64,000 nt of DNA from contig JAEYGZ010000038.1 in assembly GCA_023409535.1 (NCBI GenBank), positions 310,001 to 374,000 on the forward strand, written 5' to 3'. The translations under genes and the position numbers were made by a program. This stretch comes from Bacillota bacterium. GTDB lineage: Bacteria; Bacillota; Clostridia; Lachnospirales; Lachnospiraceae. Every line of letters starts with the position of its first letter. The stretch's first letter is position 1. This document shows positions 17,674 to 25,324 of the stretch, one piece after another. The notes beneath the pieces are model-generated. The model searched no databases and had not been told where the DNA came from. It saw nothing but the letters and a program-made list of their open reading frames with translations.

Positions 17674-17710
17674 TAGCTGTGTTTATTTTATAAAAAATTA
17701 TAAAATTATA

Positions 17711-17739
17711 TTGATTGTTTATGAATTATCTTATATTAT
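17711..17739 (+). promoter_or_regulatory. Promoter of the GPH symporter gene
   Basis: TTGATT (17711-17716) and TATTAT (17734-17739) are 17 bp apart. A one-register alternative (TTGTTT with TATAAT, 16 bp) overlaps it. Operator copy 2 lies about 30 bp downstream. Confidence 0.55.
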
Positions 17740-17770
17740 AATGACATAAGTATATTTTTTATTACAAATG

Positions 17771-17784
17771 TATATGCGTATATA
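17771..17784. promoter_or_regulatory. Candidate LacI-type operator, copy 2
   Basis: TATATGCGTATATA lies between the symporter promoter and its GGGAGGG ribosome-binding site. It is the inverted copy of the site at 17615-17628, 156 bp away. Confidence 0.7.
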
Positions 17785-17802
17785 TTTTATAGGGAGGGTT
17801 AA

Positions 17803-19122
17803 ATGAAAAAGCCAATTTCAGAACTTACAACTCTTGGAGAGCGTTTCTCTTATTCGGGGTATTTCTTTGGACAAAATATCTTCTATACGCTGATCGGCAC
17901 ATATTTAATGATATATTACACGGATGCACTTGGTATCACAACCATCGCCGTCGGTACTCTTTTCTTTATTGCCCGTGTATGGGATGCCGTTAACGACCCG
18001 ATTATGGGTATCATCGTGGACAAAGCCAAGTTAAAAGGCGGTAAATTTAAGCCCTGGGTGAATATCGGTATCTTCACAATGCCCATCTCAACCTTTTTAG
18101 TATTCATACAAATTAATGGCTCCATGCAGACGAAAATTATATATGCTTACCTTACCTATATTCTGTGGGATATGCTTTATACCATGAGCGATGTTCCGAT
18201 TTACGCTTTGTCAACCGTCATGACTAAGGACAGCAATGACCGCGTCAAGATTATAGCCCTGGGAAGAATTATGGCTTTTCTGGGAACTTTGGCAGCTACT
18301 GCCGCAACCATCCCGGTGATTCATAAAATGGGCTGGACCCCCGGTGTTCTGGTTCTTTGCCTGATTGGTATGCTTACCATGCTGCCTGTTAAGTTTAAAA
18401 CCTATGAACGTGTAAAGGATCAATCCGCTGAAAGTCCCTCCTTAAAGGTCATATTTACGTCCATCCTGAAGAACAAATACTTATTAATCTTTAACTGCGC
18501 TCTGATCTTATGCAGTTTAACCAATACCCTGATGCCTTCCCTTACCTATTTTGCAAAATACAATCTTGGCAATGAAGGCCTCATTTCAGTGATAACCTTG
18601 GTTGCAATGATCCCAAGCTTATTCGTACCCCTATTCCTGCCCCGACTGGTTTCAAAATTCGGCAAAAAATTCTTATTTTTAGTCAGCACCGTATTCTTTG
18701 TACTGGTCAGTATCATTTCTTATATAGCAGGATATCAGAATTTAATCACCGTCCTTGCTTTAACTGCACTCAGAGGGATCGGTTATTGTATCCCAATTCA
18801 GTTAACAGGCATGTTTACCGTAGACTGCGTCGAATACGGAGCTTATCAAACCGGCCGCCGTACGGAAGGGATTACCTTCTCTGTGCAGACCTTTACTGCG
18901 AAAATGACCAGTGCACTCTCCGGTGCGACCAGCAGCTTCCTTCTTGCTTATTATGGTTATCAGGCAAATGTAACCCAGACTCCGGAGACATTGAACGGTT
19001 TATTCAAGATGTTTACGATCATTCCTGTCATTGGATATGTCCTTATGTTCGTAATTATATTCTTCTTTTATAAGTTAAAGGAATCTGATGTGGAGCTGAT
19101 GATGCAGAAAACCGTACAATAA
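17803..19122 (+). CDS. GPH-family sugar:cation symporter
   Basis: A 439-residue protein with about twelve transmembrane segments. The N-terminal LGERFSYSGYFFGQNIFYTLIGTYL region, FFIARVWDAVNDPIMGIIVD and the later DCVEYGAYQTGRRTEGITFS are characteristic of the glycoside-pentoside-hexuronide family within the major facilitator group (MelB/XynB-like). It should bring an intact, unphosphorylated glycoside into the cell with Na+ or H+. It is transcribed divergently from the LacI operon and shares its operator pair. A strong terminator follows. Confidence 0.93.
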   Translation: MKKPISELTTLGERFSYSGYFFGQNIFYTLIGTYLMIYYTDALGITTIAVGTLFFIARVWDAVNDPIMGIIVDKAKLKGGKFKPWVNIGIFTMPISTFLVFIQINGSMQTKIIYAYLTYILWDMLYTMSDVPIYALSTVMTKDSNDRVKIIALGRIMAFLGTLAATAATIPVIHKMGWTPGVLVLCLIGMLTMLPVKFKTYERVKDQSAESPSLKVIFTSILKNKYLLIFNCALILCSLTNTLMPSLTYFAKYNLGNEGLISVITLVAMIPSLFVPLFLPRLVSKFGKKFLFLVSTVFFVLVSIISYIAGYQNLITVLALTALRGIGYCIPIQLTGMFTVDCVEYGAYQTGRRTEGITFSVQTFTAKMTSALSGATSSFLLAYYGYQANVTQTPETLNGLFKMFTIIPVIGYVLMFVIIFFFYKLKESDVELMMQKTVQ

Positions 19123-19150
19123 ATTCCCAATCTGTTTCTCTATACAGAAT

Positions 19151-19204
19151 AAAGGGAGCTGTTTCTCCATTCATTGCTTAATCAGCGGAGAAACAACTCC
19201 CTTT
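19151..19204 (+). terminator. Terminator of the symporter gene
   Basis: An 18-bp stem with a single wobble (AAAGGGAGCTGTTTCTCC pairing with 19187-19204) is followed by a T-run at 19202-19206. It lies 29 bp after the symporter stop. Confidence 0.85.
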
Positions 19205-19219
19205 TTACAGTATAAAGCC

Positions 19220-19381
19220 TTATCTTTCAGGCATTTCAACAGGTACTGCCGGGGTTGCTGTGGAAGGATTCGGGTTGGTTATCTCAGAGCTGTTATTGTA
19301 GCTTGTATCCTGCTCCGCCTTATCCTGGGGTCCATTATTATTTTGTGCGGCTGAAGTGTCTCTATTCTTCTTTCGATCCAT
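19220..19381 (-). CDS. Small polar, Asn/Pro/Thr-rich protein
   Basis: A 53-residue hydrophilic product, basic at the start (MDRKKNRDTS) and then rich in Asn, Ser, Thr and Pro, probably disordered. AAAGGAG lies 8 nt before the ATG. It follows the tocopherol-cyclase-like gene by about 45 bp on the same strand. No family recognised. Confidence 0.55.
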   Translation of the reverse strand: MDRKKNRDTSAAQNNNGPQDKAEQDTSYNNSSEITNPNPSTATPAVPVEMPER

Positions 19382-19425
19382 CTGTATCGCTCCTTTCTTA
19401 TCTCTAGTATAAGCAAAAGTTATTA

Positions 19426-20298
19426 TTATAATCCTCTTTCAAAACAGCCGGTTCCCGTATAATCAAATATCACTCTGCCGCCCGTTGTAAATCGATACCG
19501 AATTCGTGCGTCAACGCTTTCATATACCTTGCGCACCATCTTTCCCTTCACCGGAGCCAACAGGCAATTCTCAAATTTCTCGAGAATACTGATCTTCAAT
19601 TCGTAGCTTCCCTGCCGCAGCCATAGTTCATTTTCGGTGAACCTATGAATTTTAACGCCCAGATAAGTCGCAAACCGATATTCTCTTCCTTCAAAATATA
19701 CCACCCCGATACAACCTCGAAAGGAGATTCTGCCTCCAATCAGCACTGTTGCCACAGATACCATGACCATGGTTGGCCGGCTTCCCAAAAAGCTGCACTG
19801 CGTCCAGAGATAATTGCCGGGAAATCCGCTTCCCCTGTCTCCTTCCACATATCCCATGCCGCCCTGAAAGGAGTAGCTTGTCCCGTTAAATATCAGCTTC
19901 CCGTCTATCCTGTGTGCCAGGCTGTAGACACTATGTCTGCATTGCATAAACGGAACATACCGGAAGGGTCCCATGATATCATATCTTAATGGTGTAAAAG
20001 ACGTAAATTTCAGTTTTCCGAATGCCTCTATCTTTTCCGTTTGAATATTGATTCGAATTCCCTGCTCTGAAAATCTATTCTCACCGATCCCAACCGCAAG
20101 TCCGTGTCTTGCCTGTATAAACTGATCCCTTGGATAAAATATCTGACAGGCTTCCTTCGAGGTGATAATTTGAAGTGAAGCCGAGGGATTGCCCGCTTCA
20201 TCCGTATGATATGCGGGGATGAAAGAAATAATTTCATTGTCTGATTGATTCTTAAAATACCAGCCTTTAAAATAATTACGTTTCTGTTGTAACAGAAT
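19426..20298 (-). CDS. Tocopherol-cyclase-like protein with non-canonical start
   Basis: The frame is open from about 20340 to 19426. Its content (NYFKGWYFKNQSDNEIISFI near the start, YVEGDRGSGFPGNYLWTQC in the middle) matches bacterial proteins related to tocopherol cyclase, beta-barrel proteins of about 290-330 residues with unknown role in Firmicutes. No ATG, GTG or TTG occurs in frame before an ATG at 19974, which would delete a third of the conserved domain. The best-placed codon is ATT at 20298 (CTG follows at 20295), 8-9 nt after AGAAGG; this gives 290 residues. Either translation starts at a rare codon, or the 5' end has been damaged: an out-of-frame ATG at 20335 would need a frameshift. 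Confidence 0.65.
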   Translation of the reverse strand: MLLQQKRNYFKGWYFKNQSDNEIISFIPAYHTDEAGNPSASLQIITSKEACQIFYPRDQFIQARHGLAVGIGENRFSEQGIRINIQTEKIEAFGKLKFTSFTPLRYDIMGPFRYVPFMQCRHSVYSLAHRIDGKLIFNGTSYSFQGGMGYVEGDRGSGFPGNYLWTQCSFLGSRPTMVMVSVATVLIGGRISFRGCIGVVYFEGREYRFATYLGVKIHRFTENELWLRQGSYELKISILEKFENCLLAPVKGKMVRKVYESVDARIRYRFTTGGRVIFDYTGTGCFERGL

Positions 20299-20400
20299 TT
20301 TTACCGCCTTCTTCCTTCGGAATATTAACTGCCATGAACTTTATCCAATAGGATTGACGAAATTTTGCTGCCTATACTATAAAAAGTTAACGAATAAAAA

Positions 20401-20440
20401 GAGGGAGCGTGCAGAATGTCATCTCTGCAATACCCCCTCT
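20401..20440 (-). terminator. Terminator of the sugar-dehydrogenase-like gene
   Basis: GAGGGAGCGTGCAGA pairs with the segment ending CCCCTC at 20439. On the minus strand the stem is followed by five Ts. It lies just past the stop at 20458. Confidence 0.75.
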
Positions 20441-20457
20441 TGATTTGTAGGCTGTAA

Positions 20458-21840
20458 TTAACTTGCGGTCTCTCTGGATATTCTCCAGATAACTCCGGAA
20501 TTTGGAATTAGCCTTCCGGGCGAATCCCGGTTTTCTATTCCTGCGTCCAGCACATACATCGAATTATCCGGCCCAAAGGCTACGTCGATCGGTCTGCCGA
20601 GTCCTCCCTCCTGCGAGATATACGAAGGAAAGCCGGTCTGATTAATCGCAAAGGTACTCACTGTTCTTGTTCTCATATCAATCCTGGATACTCTGTGCCC
20701 CGTTCCGGCAAAGGAGAGATTTTCATGAGCGATTTGCAGACCCATGCTTCCATATTCCGCAATATATACATCCCCATAGGTACCAAAATTAACATAATCA
20801 AAGGCAAACCCCATAATATTGGCATTGGAAGGGAAGGTTGCCAACGGAACAGGTGGAGTATTCGGTATATTTTTAATCAACAGCTCCGGTGTAACTCCGC
20901 CTTCCGGCGCAAACCTCGATTGATCCACAGGATCCCCGCCGGCATAATCCGGCCAGCCATACCATAGTCCGGGCGTAACGGTAAAAAACTCATCCGGTGC
21001 ATTTGCAATCGGCCTGCTTCCCCTGTTATCATAGCTCATATTGGCTGTATAAAGCTGGCCGCCTTCATTAAAGTCAATATAAAGCGGATTACGAAAGCCC
21101 CAGGCATACTGCTCCAGCATCGTTCCATCCAGATTAGCCATCAAGATGCTTCCGGAGGCCTTTACAAAAGCCTTTCTGATCTCATTTGGTGCATTTGCAT
21201 TGCCAAAGGGTGAGAAAGCACCTGTTAATACCCTCTCTCCGGGAGCAAATTGATTATAGATATCCCTTGATTCAAAATTCTGTCCGTTCAGAATGATGTA
21301 TCCTCCCGTAAAATCGCAGAGCATCGGGTGTGTCGGAAGCCAAAGATTATCATTTCCCACCACGGCTGAATTTGTCACCGTCCCCTGTCCAAATAACAGC
21401 TTTCTCCGGTTTGGACTAAAGACAACTTTACCGTTATAATTATCCCCATTGCTTGGCAATAAGGTTATAATATCCGCGCTGCTTCCATCTCTGGCAACTC
21501 TTGTGATACGGCCTCTTTGAGATACATAAAGAACTCCGTTTAAGTAATTTACACCAGTTACCTGGGAAGTAAAACCTTCTGCCATGACTTCAAAGGATCC
21601 GTTTGAATATCTCAATATTCTTGGATTACCGGAATACTCGCCCGATTCAGCCACAATTAAAGCGCCTTCCTCGGTAAATATCATATTTACGGGGGCATTC
21701 AAGCCATAGGTAAAGACCTCAACGCGATATCCCGCTTCGACATTAATATCGGCCGGATTAAGATATCGTTCCGTATAAGTTTCATTGGTGCTGTATGCCT
21801 GTATTCCCGAAAAATCATCTATTTGCATAACATAAGCCAT
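20458..21840 (-). CDS. Glucose/sorbosone dehydrogenase-like beta-propeller protein
   Basis: This 460-residue protein resembles the PQQ-dependent sugar dehydrogenase propeller family. Recognisable parts are YGLNAPVNMIFTEEGALIVAE, WGFRNPLYIDFNEGGQLYTAN, GWPDYAGGDPVD and PIDVAFGPDNSMYVLDAG, the last two being typical blade motifs. No signal peptide or membrane anchor is visible, whereas most relatives are exported, so its location is uncertain. Whether it binds PQQ is not known. The start may be 21840 or the ATG four codons later at 21828; neither has a good ribosome-binding site. It is followed by its own terminator. Confidence 0.8.
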   Translation of the reverse strand: MAYVMQIDDFSGIQAYSTNETYTERYLNPADINVEAGYRVEVFTYGLNAPVNMIFTEEGALIVAESGEYSGNPRILRYSNGSFEVMAEGFTSQVTGVNYLNGVLYVSQRGRITRVARDGSSADIITLLPSNGDNYNGKVVFSPNRRKLLFGQGTVTNSAVVGNDNLWLPTHPMLCDFTGGYIILNGQNFESRDIYNQFAPGERVLTGAFSPFGNANAPNEIRKAFVKASGSILMANLDGTMLEQYAWGFRNPLYIDFNEGGQLYTANMSYDNRGSRPIANAPDEFFTVTPGLWYGWPDYAGGDPVDQSRFAPEGGVTPELLIKNIPNTPPVPLATFPSNANIMGFAFDYVNFGTYGDVYIAEYGSMGLQIAHENLSFAGTGHRVSRIDMRTRTVSTFAINQTGFPSYISQEGGLGRPIDVAFGPDNSMYVLDAGIENRDSPGRLIPNSGVIWRISRETAS

Positions 21841-21926
21841 CCTGAATGATTATATACTTAAATATATTCATCATGCGTTTATATATACGCAAAATGATCG
21901 GGATAGCCTGATAAGAGGAGTCGCCT

Positions 21927-22118
21927 ATGGATGATTGTGAACTTATCTTTTTTATTACCACAGTAGCCTGTGCAATTACAAAATGCTTCTCAGAGGATGA
22001 AATCAACCTGCTGGCGGTGGGCTTTACACAGTTGGGTGATACCCTGACCACCTACCTGACACAAAAGGATCTGCGAAATAGGAATAATAATGATAATGCC
22101 AATAGTGATGAAGCTTAA
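21927..22118 (+). CDS. Small conserved clostridial protein (DUF6774-like)
   Basis: A 63-residue protein whose first 45 residues (CELIFFITTVACAITKCFSEDEINLL) resemble small Lachnospiraceae proteins I recall as DUF6774: a hydrophobic N-terminal helix with two conserved Cys, a second amphipathic helix, and a polar Asn-rich tail. AGAGGAG lies 6 nt before the ATG. Function unknown. Confidence 0.65.
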   Translation: MDDCELIFFITTVACAITKCFSEDEINLLAVGFTQLGDTLTTYLTQKDLRNRNNNDNANSDEA

Positions 22119-22184
22119 GCTTATATGATTTTGGTTATATACCACCTTCCTTCCTTTTCTCTGACAAATATAATATTGGAATAT

Positions 22185-22278
22185 AAAAACACTATGAGAA
22201 CAATTATTCTGAGGTGACCCCTAAAAGTTAGACCTAGAATCTAACGATTGGAGGTCGGTTCATTCCCATAGTGTTTTT
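22185..22278. repeat. 94-bp inverted-repeat element with IS3-like core
   Basis: AAAAACACTATG at 22185-22196 is the exact inverse of 22267-22278. The inside holds a nested hairpin (GTTAGA/TCTAAC, loop of 7) and the string TGACCCCTAAAAGTTAGAC, which I recall as the terminal-repeat type of IS3-family (IS150 group) insertion sequences. It may be a miniature element or an IS remnant that now serves as terminator for the HAD gene. Confidence 0.5.
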
Positions 22279-22300
22279 GTTACATTATTAAGCCGGTTAC

Positions 22301-22993
22301 TTATCCGGCAGGCATAAAGATATCATATAACTGCGTAAGCTTTGTGATGGTATAAGTACTTTGTATTTCCCCGGAATAAGGCTGCGCCTTTCTGTTCATC
22401 CAACAGGTATCAATACCTGACTGAAGGCCGCCTTTGATATCGGAATTTAATGTATCCCCGATAATCAGTGCCTCCTCTTTATCAAAATCATTAACATGGC
22501 TTATTACGTAATCAAAAAATTCCTTTGACGGCTTTTGAAATCCAATGCTTTGTGAAGTAAAGACATCTTCGAAAAATTCAAATAAGCCTGATTCCTTCAA
22601 CCGCTTTATCTGGGTCTTGGTTACACCGTTCGTAATGATAAACAGTCTGTGGGCTTTTGATAAACTCCGGCAAACCTCCAGGGCTCCTTCCATGAGCTGA
22701 CATCCATTCCCCAGAAGCTCTCTGTAGATCCCCTCCCACGCTGCACCATCCACATCCACTCCCAGTCTTAGCATGGTTTCTGAAAATCGTGTATTCAGCA
22801 CATTCTCTAATTTACGATTACCGTTTTCATAATCGGCCCACAGCTGCTTATTAACAGAATGATATATCCGGGATACTTCCTCCGAGAAATGATATCCGTG
22901 CCGCTGAAATAATTTGTTCAGGGAATCGGCTTCATTTGCACCAAAATCCAATAACGTATCGTCTAAATCAAATAAAAGTATTTTATAATTCAC
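22301..22993 (-). CDS. HAD-family hydrolase, YjjG-like nucleotidase
   Basis: This 230-residue cytosolic phosphatase begins GTG-NYKILLFDLDDTLLDF: DLDDT carries the nucleophile and acid/base Asp of the HAD fold. FIITNGVTKTQ is motif 2, a Lys in QKPSKEFF motif 3 and IIGDTLNSDIKGG motif 4. The combination matches YjjG/YfnB-type pyrimidine nucleotidases that remove non-canonical nucleotides. The GTG at 22993 is the chosen start because AAGGAG lies 6 nt upstream, and the motif lies where expected; the open frame extends 20 codons further without a start signal. Confidence 0.88.
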   Translation of the reverse strand: MNYKILLFDLDDTLLDFGANEADSLNKLFQRHGYHFSEEVSRIYHSVNKQLWADYENGNRKLENVLNTRFSETMLRLGVDVDGAAWEGIYRELLGNGCQLMEGALEVCRSLSKAHRLFIITNGVTKTQIKRLKESGLFEFFEDVFTSQSIGFQKPSKEFFDYVISHVNDFDKEEALIIGDTLNSDIKGGLQSGIDTCWMNRKAQPYSGEIQSTYTITKLTQLYDIFMPAG

Positions 22994-23074
22994 ACTAATC
23001 TCCTTAACGATAAATTCATCATAACTTAGCTTCCTAATGCAACTGTAAATCAATTATAACAATTTTGCTACGAA

Positions 23075-23168
23075 GAAAAAAGCCCTAACCCACAGCTCCC
23101 ATGTCTGCAAATTAAGACTTTGTAAGTGCGCCTCCAGGGGCTCGAACCCTGGACACCCTGATTAAGAG
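23075..23168. repeat. attL: partial tRNA-Lys duplication at the left island end
   Basis: This 94-bp stretch repeats 36649-36742 in direct orientation. Positions 23120-23168 are identical to 36694-36742 (49 bp), covering the 3' part of the tRNA up to the anticodon loop; the other 45 bp, downstream of the tRNA, differ by a few substitutions and single-base indels. The tRNA here breaks off at 23168, so it is not a functional tRNA. This is the expected left attachment site of an element integrated in tRNA-Lys. Confidence 0.9.
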
Positions 23169-23446
23169 GACTTAGACCCATACGAAATGAAATCCCCAGC
23201 CTTGGCAGGTTCGGCTTACCAAGGTGAGGTTTCTGAGGCTCTACAGAAGGCTCATGGCGTTCATTTGGGTGTTTCATTCCCATATATAATGTTTATCTCT
23301 GATACAGCCAGTACTTAGAGGGAAAAGCACGGTAAGGATTGATTTAAGTTAAATATTATCTTGCATTAATCATTATTAATAAGTATTTAAAAATCAAGCT
23401 TAAGGTTCCTTGACACCCTGATATTAATAACTATAAACTACTAATT
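23169..23446. other. AT-rich island end without a gene
   Basis: Nothing coding is seen between attL and the SHOCT gene. The tRNA-derived 11-mer GACACCCTGAT recurs near 23413, just before the SHOCT gene end. This may be chance or part of the integrase-binding region. Confidence 0.4.
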
Positions 23447-24754
23447 TTATAATCCAAGAATCAATTTCTTTTTTTGCTGAAACTCTTCTTCCGTTAATAT
23501 CCCCTCATCTCTTAAAGAAGCTAGTTTCTTAATCTGTTCCGCTTCAGCATAGACGTTCATTTGTGAATTATTAGAATTTTTATCAATTAACTGTCTTTTT
23601 GTTATTTCTTTAGCAATACTTTTTTCTTTTTCAGGGATTAATTTATTTAATGTATGATAATCCTTATCTAGGAAAACAAATTTGTCCTCCTTGTTTTTTA
23701 ACTCTAGTACAGTAACAGTTGTTGTTTTGTGTAAATCCATTTCATCATCATCAAACATGTTAGCTATTGCAAACGCTGTTCCAAGGACAGGAATAAACGA
23801 GACCGCAACACCTGCAACCCCAGTAGCAGCTGCAACCGCTACTTTTCCTGCAGATAGGCTATCATAACTAACTAAGGAAAATTTCTCAATTTCCTTTACC
23901 TTCAATGATACTACTTTTAGATTATTGATAACCTCATCCGTAATCTTTTTATTATAATTTAATACAAATTTAAGGGTGTCATTCTCTCTCCATATTAAGG
24001 TGGGAATTTTCTTCTTTTGTTCAATCCTTGTTACAGGGAAATTTGTAGAAACCTTTAGGTCTTTCAGTTTGCTATAAAACTTCTTCTTTATAATCTCATT
24101 ATCAATTTTTGTATTTAATTCATTTATCATGCTTCTCCAACTCGAACCATACATACACTTAGCAAGATAAAACCTAACTCTCTTATCATGCATTGTTTCA
24201 ATTCCAATTTTATTAATTGCTTCATCAATCGTTTTTATTTTACCGTATTGAGCCTGGACTTTCACATAATTTTTTTCAAAGACACTTTCGTCTATTAATA
24301 CATATACACTTATCCATTTATAACTTTCACTTAAAACCTTATCCGCATTCTCTATGTTAAAAACCAAGCTTATAATAGGTTCGATTACATTTTCATTAAT
24401 AAAGCATACTTCTTTGCTTTCTTCTTCATTATTCACGATCTGCCTAATGAAACTATCTTTATCATTTTCATACATAAACTTACTATTAAATAATATATCC
24501 AATTCAATAGGCTTTAGATCACTTATTATGTACCCTATAAGTCTTTGATATATTTCATCATTCAAGCCATTTATATAATCCCTAATTACTACAGATACAC
24601 TATTATTAAAATCTTCAACGCTTTTCTTTGTTTCAACCTTATCTTGCACCCGTTCCTCAATGTTTTTCATGGCACTATTTAAAGCAACTCCTGATATTTC
24701 TACAGCTTTGTTAGTAACTTCTCCAGCCTTCTTTAATAAATTCTTGAAATCCAT
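23447..24754 (-). CDS. Island protein with glycine-zipper-like hydrophobic segment and SHOCT domain
   Basis: A 435-residue protein, unrecognised over most of its length. The N-terminus is amphipathic (MDFKNLLKKAGEVTNKAVEI), a hydrophobic Ala/Gly/Val-rich segment lies at about residues 305-330 (KVAVAAATGVAGVAVSFIPV), and the last 30 residues (IKKLASLRDEGILTEEEFQ) form a SHOCT domain, a short helical module often found at protein ends. It is transcribed divergently from the XRE regulator gene; its -35 overlaps one of the two candidate operators. The combination resembles cargo proteins of temperate elements but no function can be assigned. Confidence 0.75.
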   Translation of the reverse strand: MDFKNLLKKAGEVTNKAVEISGVALNSAMKNIEERVQDKVETKKSVEDFNNSVSVVIRDYINGLNDEIYQRLIGYIISDLKPIELDILFNSKFMYENDKDSFIRQIVNNEEESKEVCFINENVIEPIISLVFNIENADKVLSESYKWISVYVLIDESVFEKNYVKVQAQYGKIKTIDEAINKIGIETMHDKRVRFYLAKCMYGSSWRSMINELNTKIDNEIIKKKFYSKLKDLKVSTNFPVTRIEQKKKIPTLIWRENDTLKFVLNYNKKITDEVINNLKVVSLKVKEIEKFSLVSYDSLSAGKVAVAAATGVAGVAVSFIPVLGTAFAIANMFDDDEMDLHKTTTVTVLELKNKEDKFVFLDKDYHTLNKLIPEKEKSIAKEITKRQLIDKNSNNSQMNVYAEAEQIKKLASLRDEGILTEEEFQQKKKLILGL

Positions 24755-24821
24755 AAAAGCTCCTTTCTTTTCTCTACACTAAAATCGTAATAGCAATTTA
24801 CCAACTAACGCATTTATCATT

Positions 24822-24850
24822 AATATATCATATCAAACTTGCTTATGCAA
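24822..24850 (-). promoter_or_regulatory. Promoter of the SHOCT gene
   Basis: On the minus strand TTGCAT (24845-24850) and TATATT (24822-24827) are separated by 17 bp. The -35 lies inside the first candidate XRE operator. Confidence 0.6.
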
Positions 24851-24871
24851 TTATATAGTTTGCATATGCAT
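24839..24871. promoter_or_regulatory. Twin operator-like sites between XRE and SHOCT genes
   Basis: TTGCTTATGCAA (24839-24850) and TTGCATATGCAT (24860-24871) are near-palindromes spaced 21 bp apart, two helical turns. The position between divergent genes and over a promoter suggests binding by the adjacent XRE repressor. Confidence 0.55.
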
Positions 24872-24938
24872 TGTTACACATTGTTTATTCCAACAGCATT
24901 CATCGTTAGAATATTCTAATAAAGGGGTGGATGTAGAT

Positions 24939-25175
24939 ATGAACAGTAAAAGGAAACAACAGCATATTCAAATCGGACTAAACATAGCATATTTTCGTAA
25001 GTTGAAAGGAATGTCACAACTACAACTTGCGGAAGCCATTGGAGTTAGTAGAACTCATTTGAGCAATATTGAGGCTCCAAATATGATTACATCTATCTCC
25101 CTTGACAAATTACTTGATATTGCAGATGCCCTTGATATAAATGCTAATGAATTACTGATTTTCCATAAGCTTTAG
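24939..25175 (+). CDS. XRE-family helix-turn-helix regulator
   Basis: A 78-residue single-domain regulator: NIAYFRKLKGMSQLQLAEAI GVSRTHLSNIE is the helix-turn-helix, followed by a helical tail (LDKLLDIADALDINANELL). The ATG at 24939 is spaced about 8 nt from GGGG; an in-frame GTG at 24927 overlaps that site. Such small XRE proteins are typical lysogeny-type repressors of integrated elements. It faces the SHOCT gene across the twin operators. Confidence 0.88.
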   Translation: MNSKRKQQHIQIGLNIAYFRKLKGMSQLQLAEAIGVSRTHLSNIEAPNMITSISLDKLLDIADALDINANELLIFHKL

Positions 25176-25272
25176 CTTGCTTTTCATACTAACCTGATTA
25201 ACCTTAAGCTGATATTCCATACATTTCAACATTACCATAATAGATGTCATAAGTCGTATGCTGGCAGCATAA

Positions 25273-25302
25273 TAGGCAGTAAAAGGAGACTTTTACTGCC
25301 TA
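25273..25302. terminator. Perfect 13-bp hairpin between XRE and integrase genes
   Basis: TAGGCAGTAAAAG and CTTTTACTGCCTA pair perfectly with a 4-nt loop. It lies between two convergent genes (XRE on plus, integrase on minus). No strong T-run follows, so termination is likely but not certain. Confidence 0.6.
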
Positions 25303-25324
25303 TAAATACAAGTAATATTCCCTT

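Noticed and set aside
23068..23283. 71-residue minus-strand frame at the left island end
   Set aside because: It reads through the partial tRNA and att repeat, so it is an artefact of that sequence.
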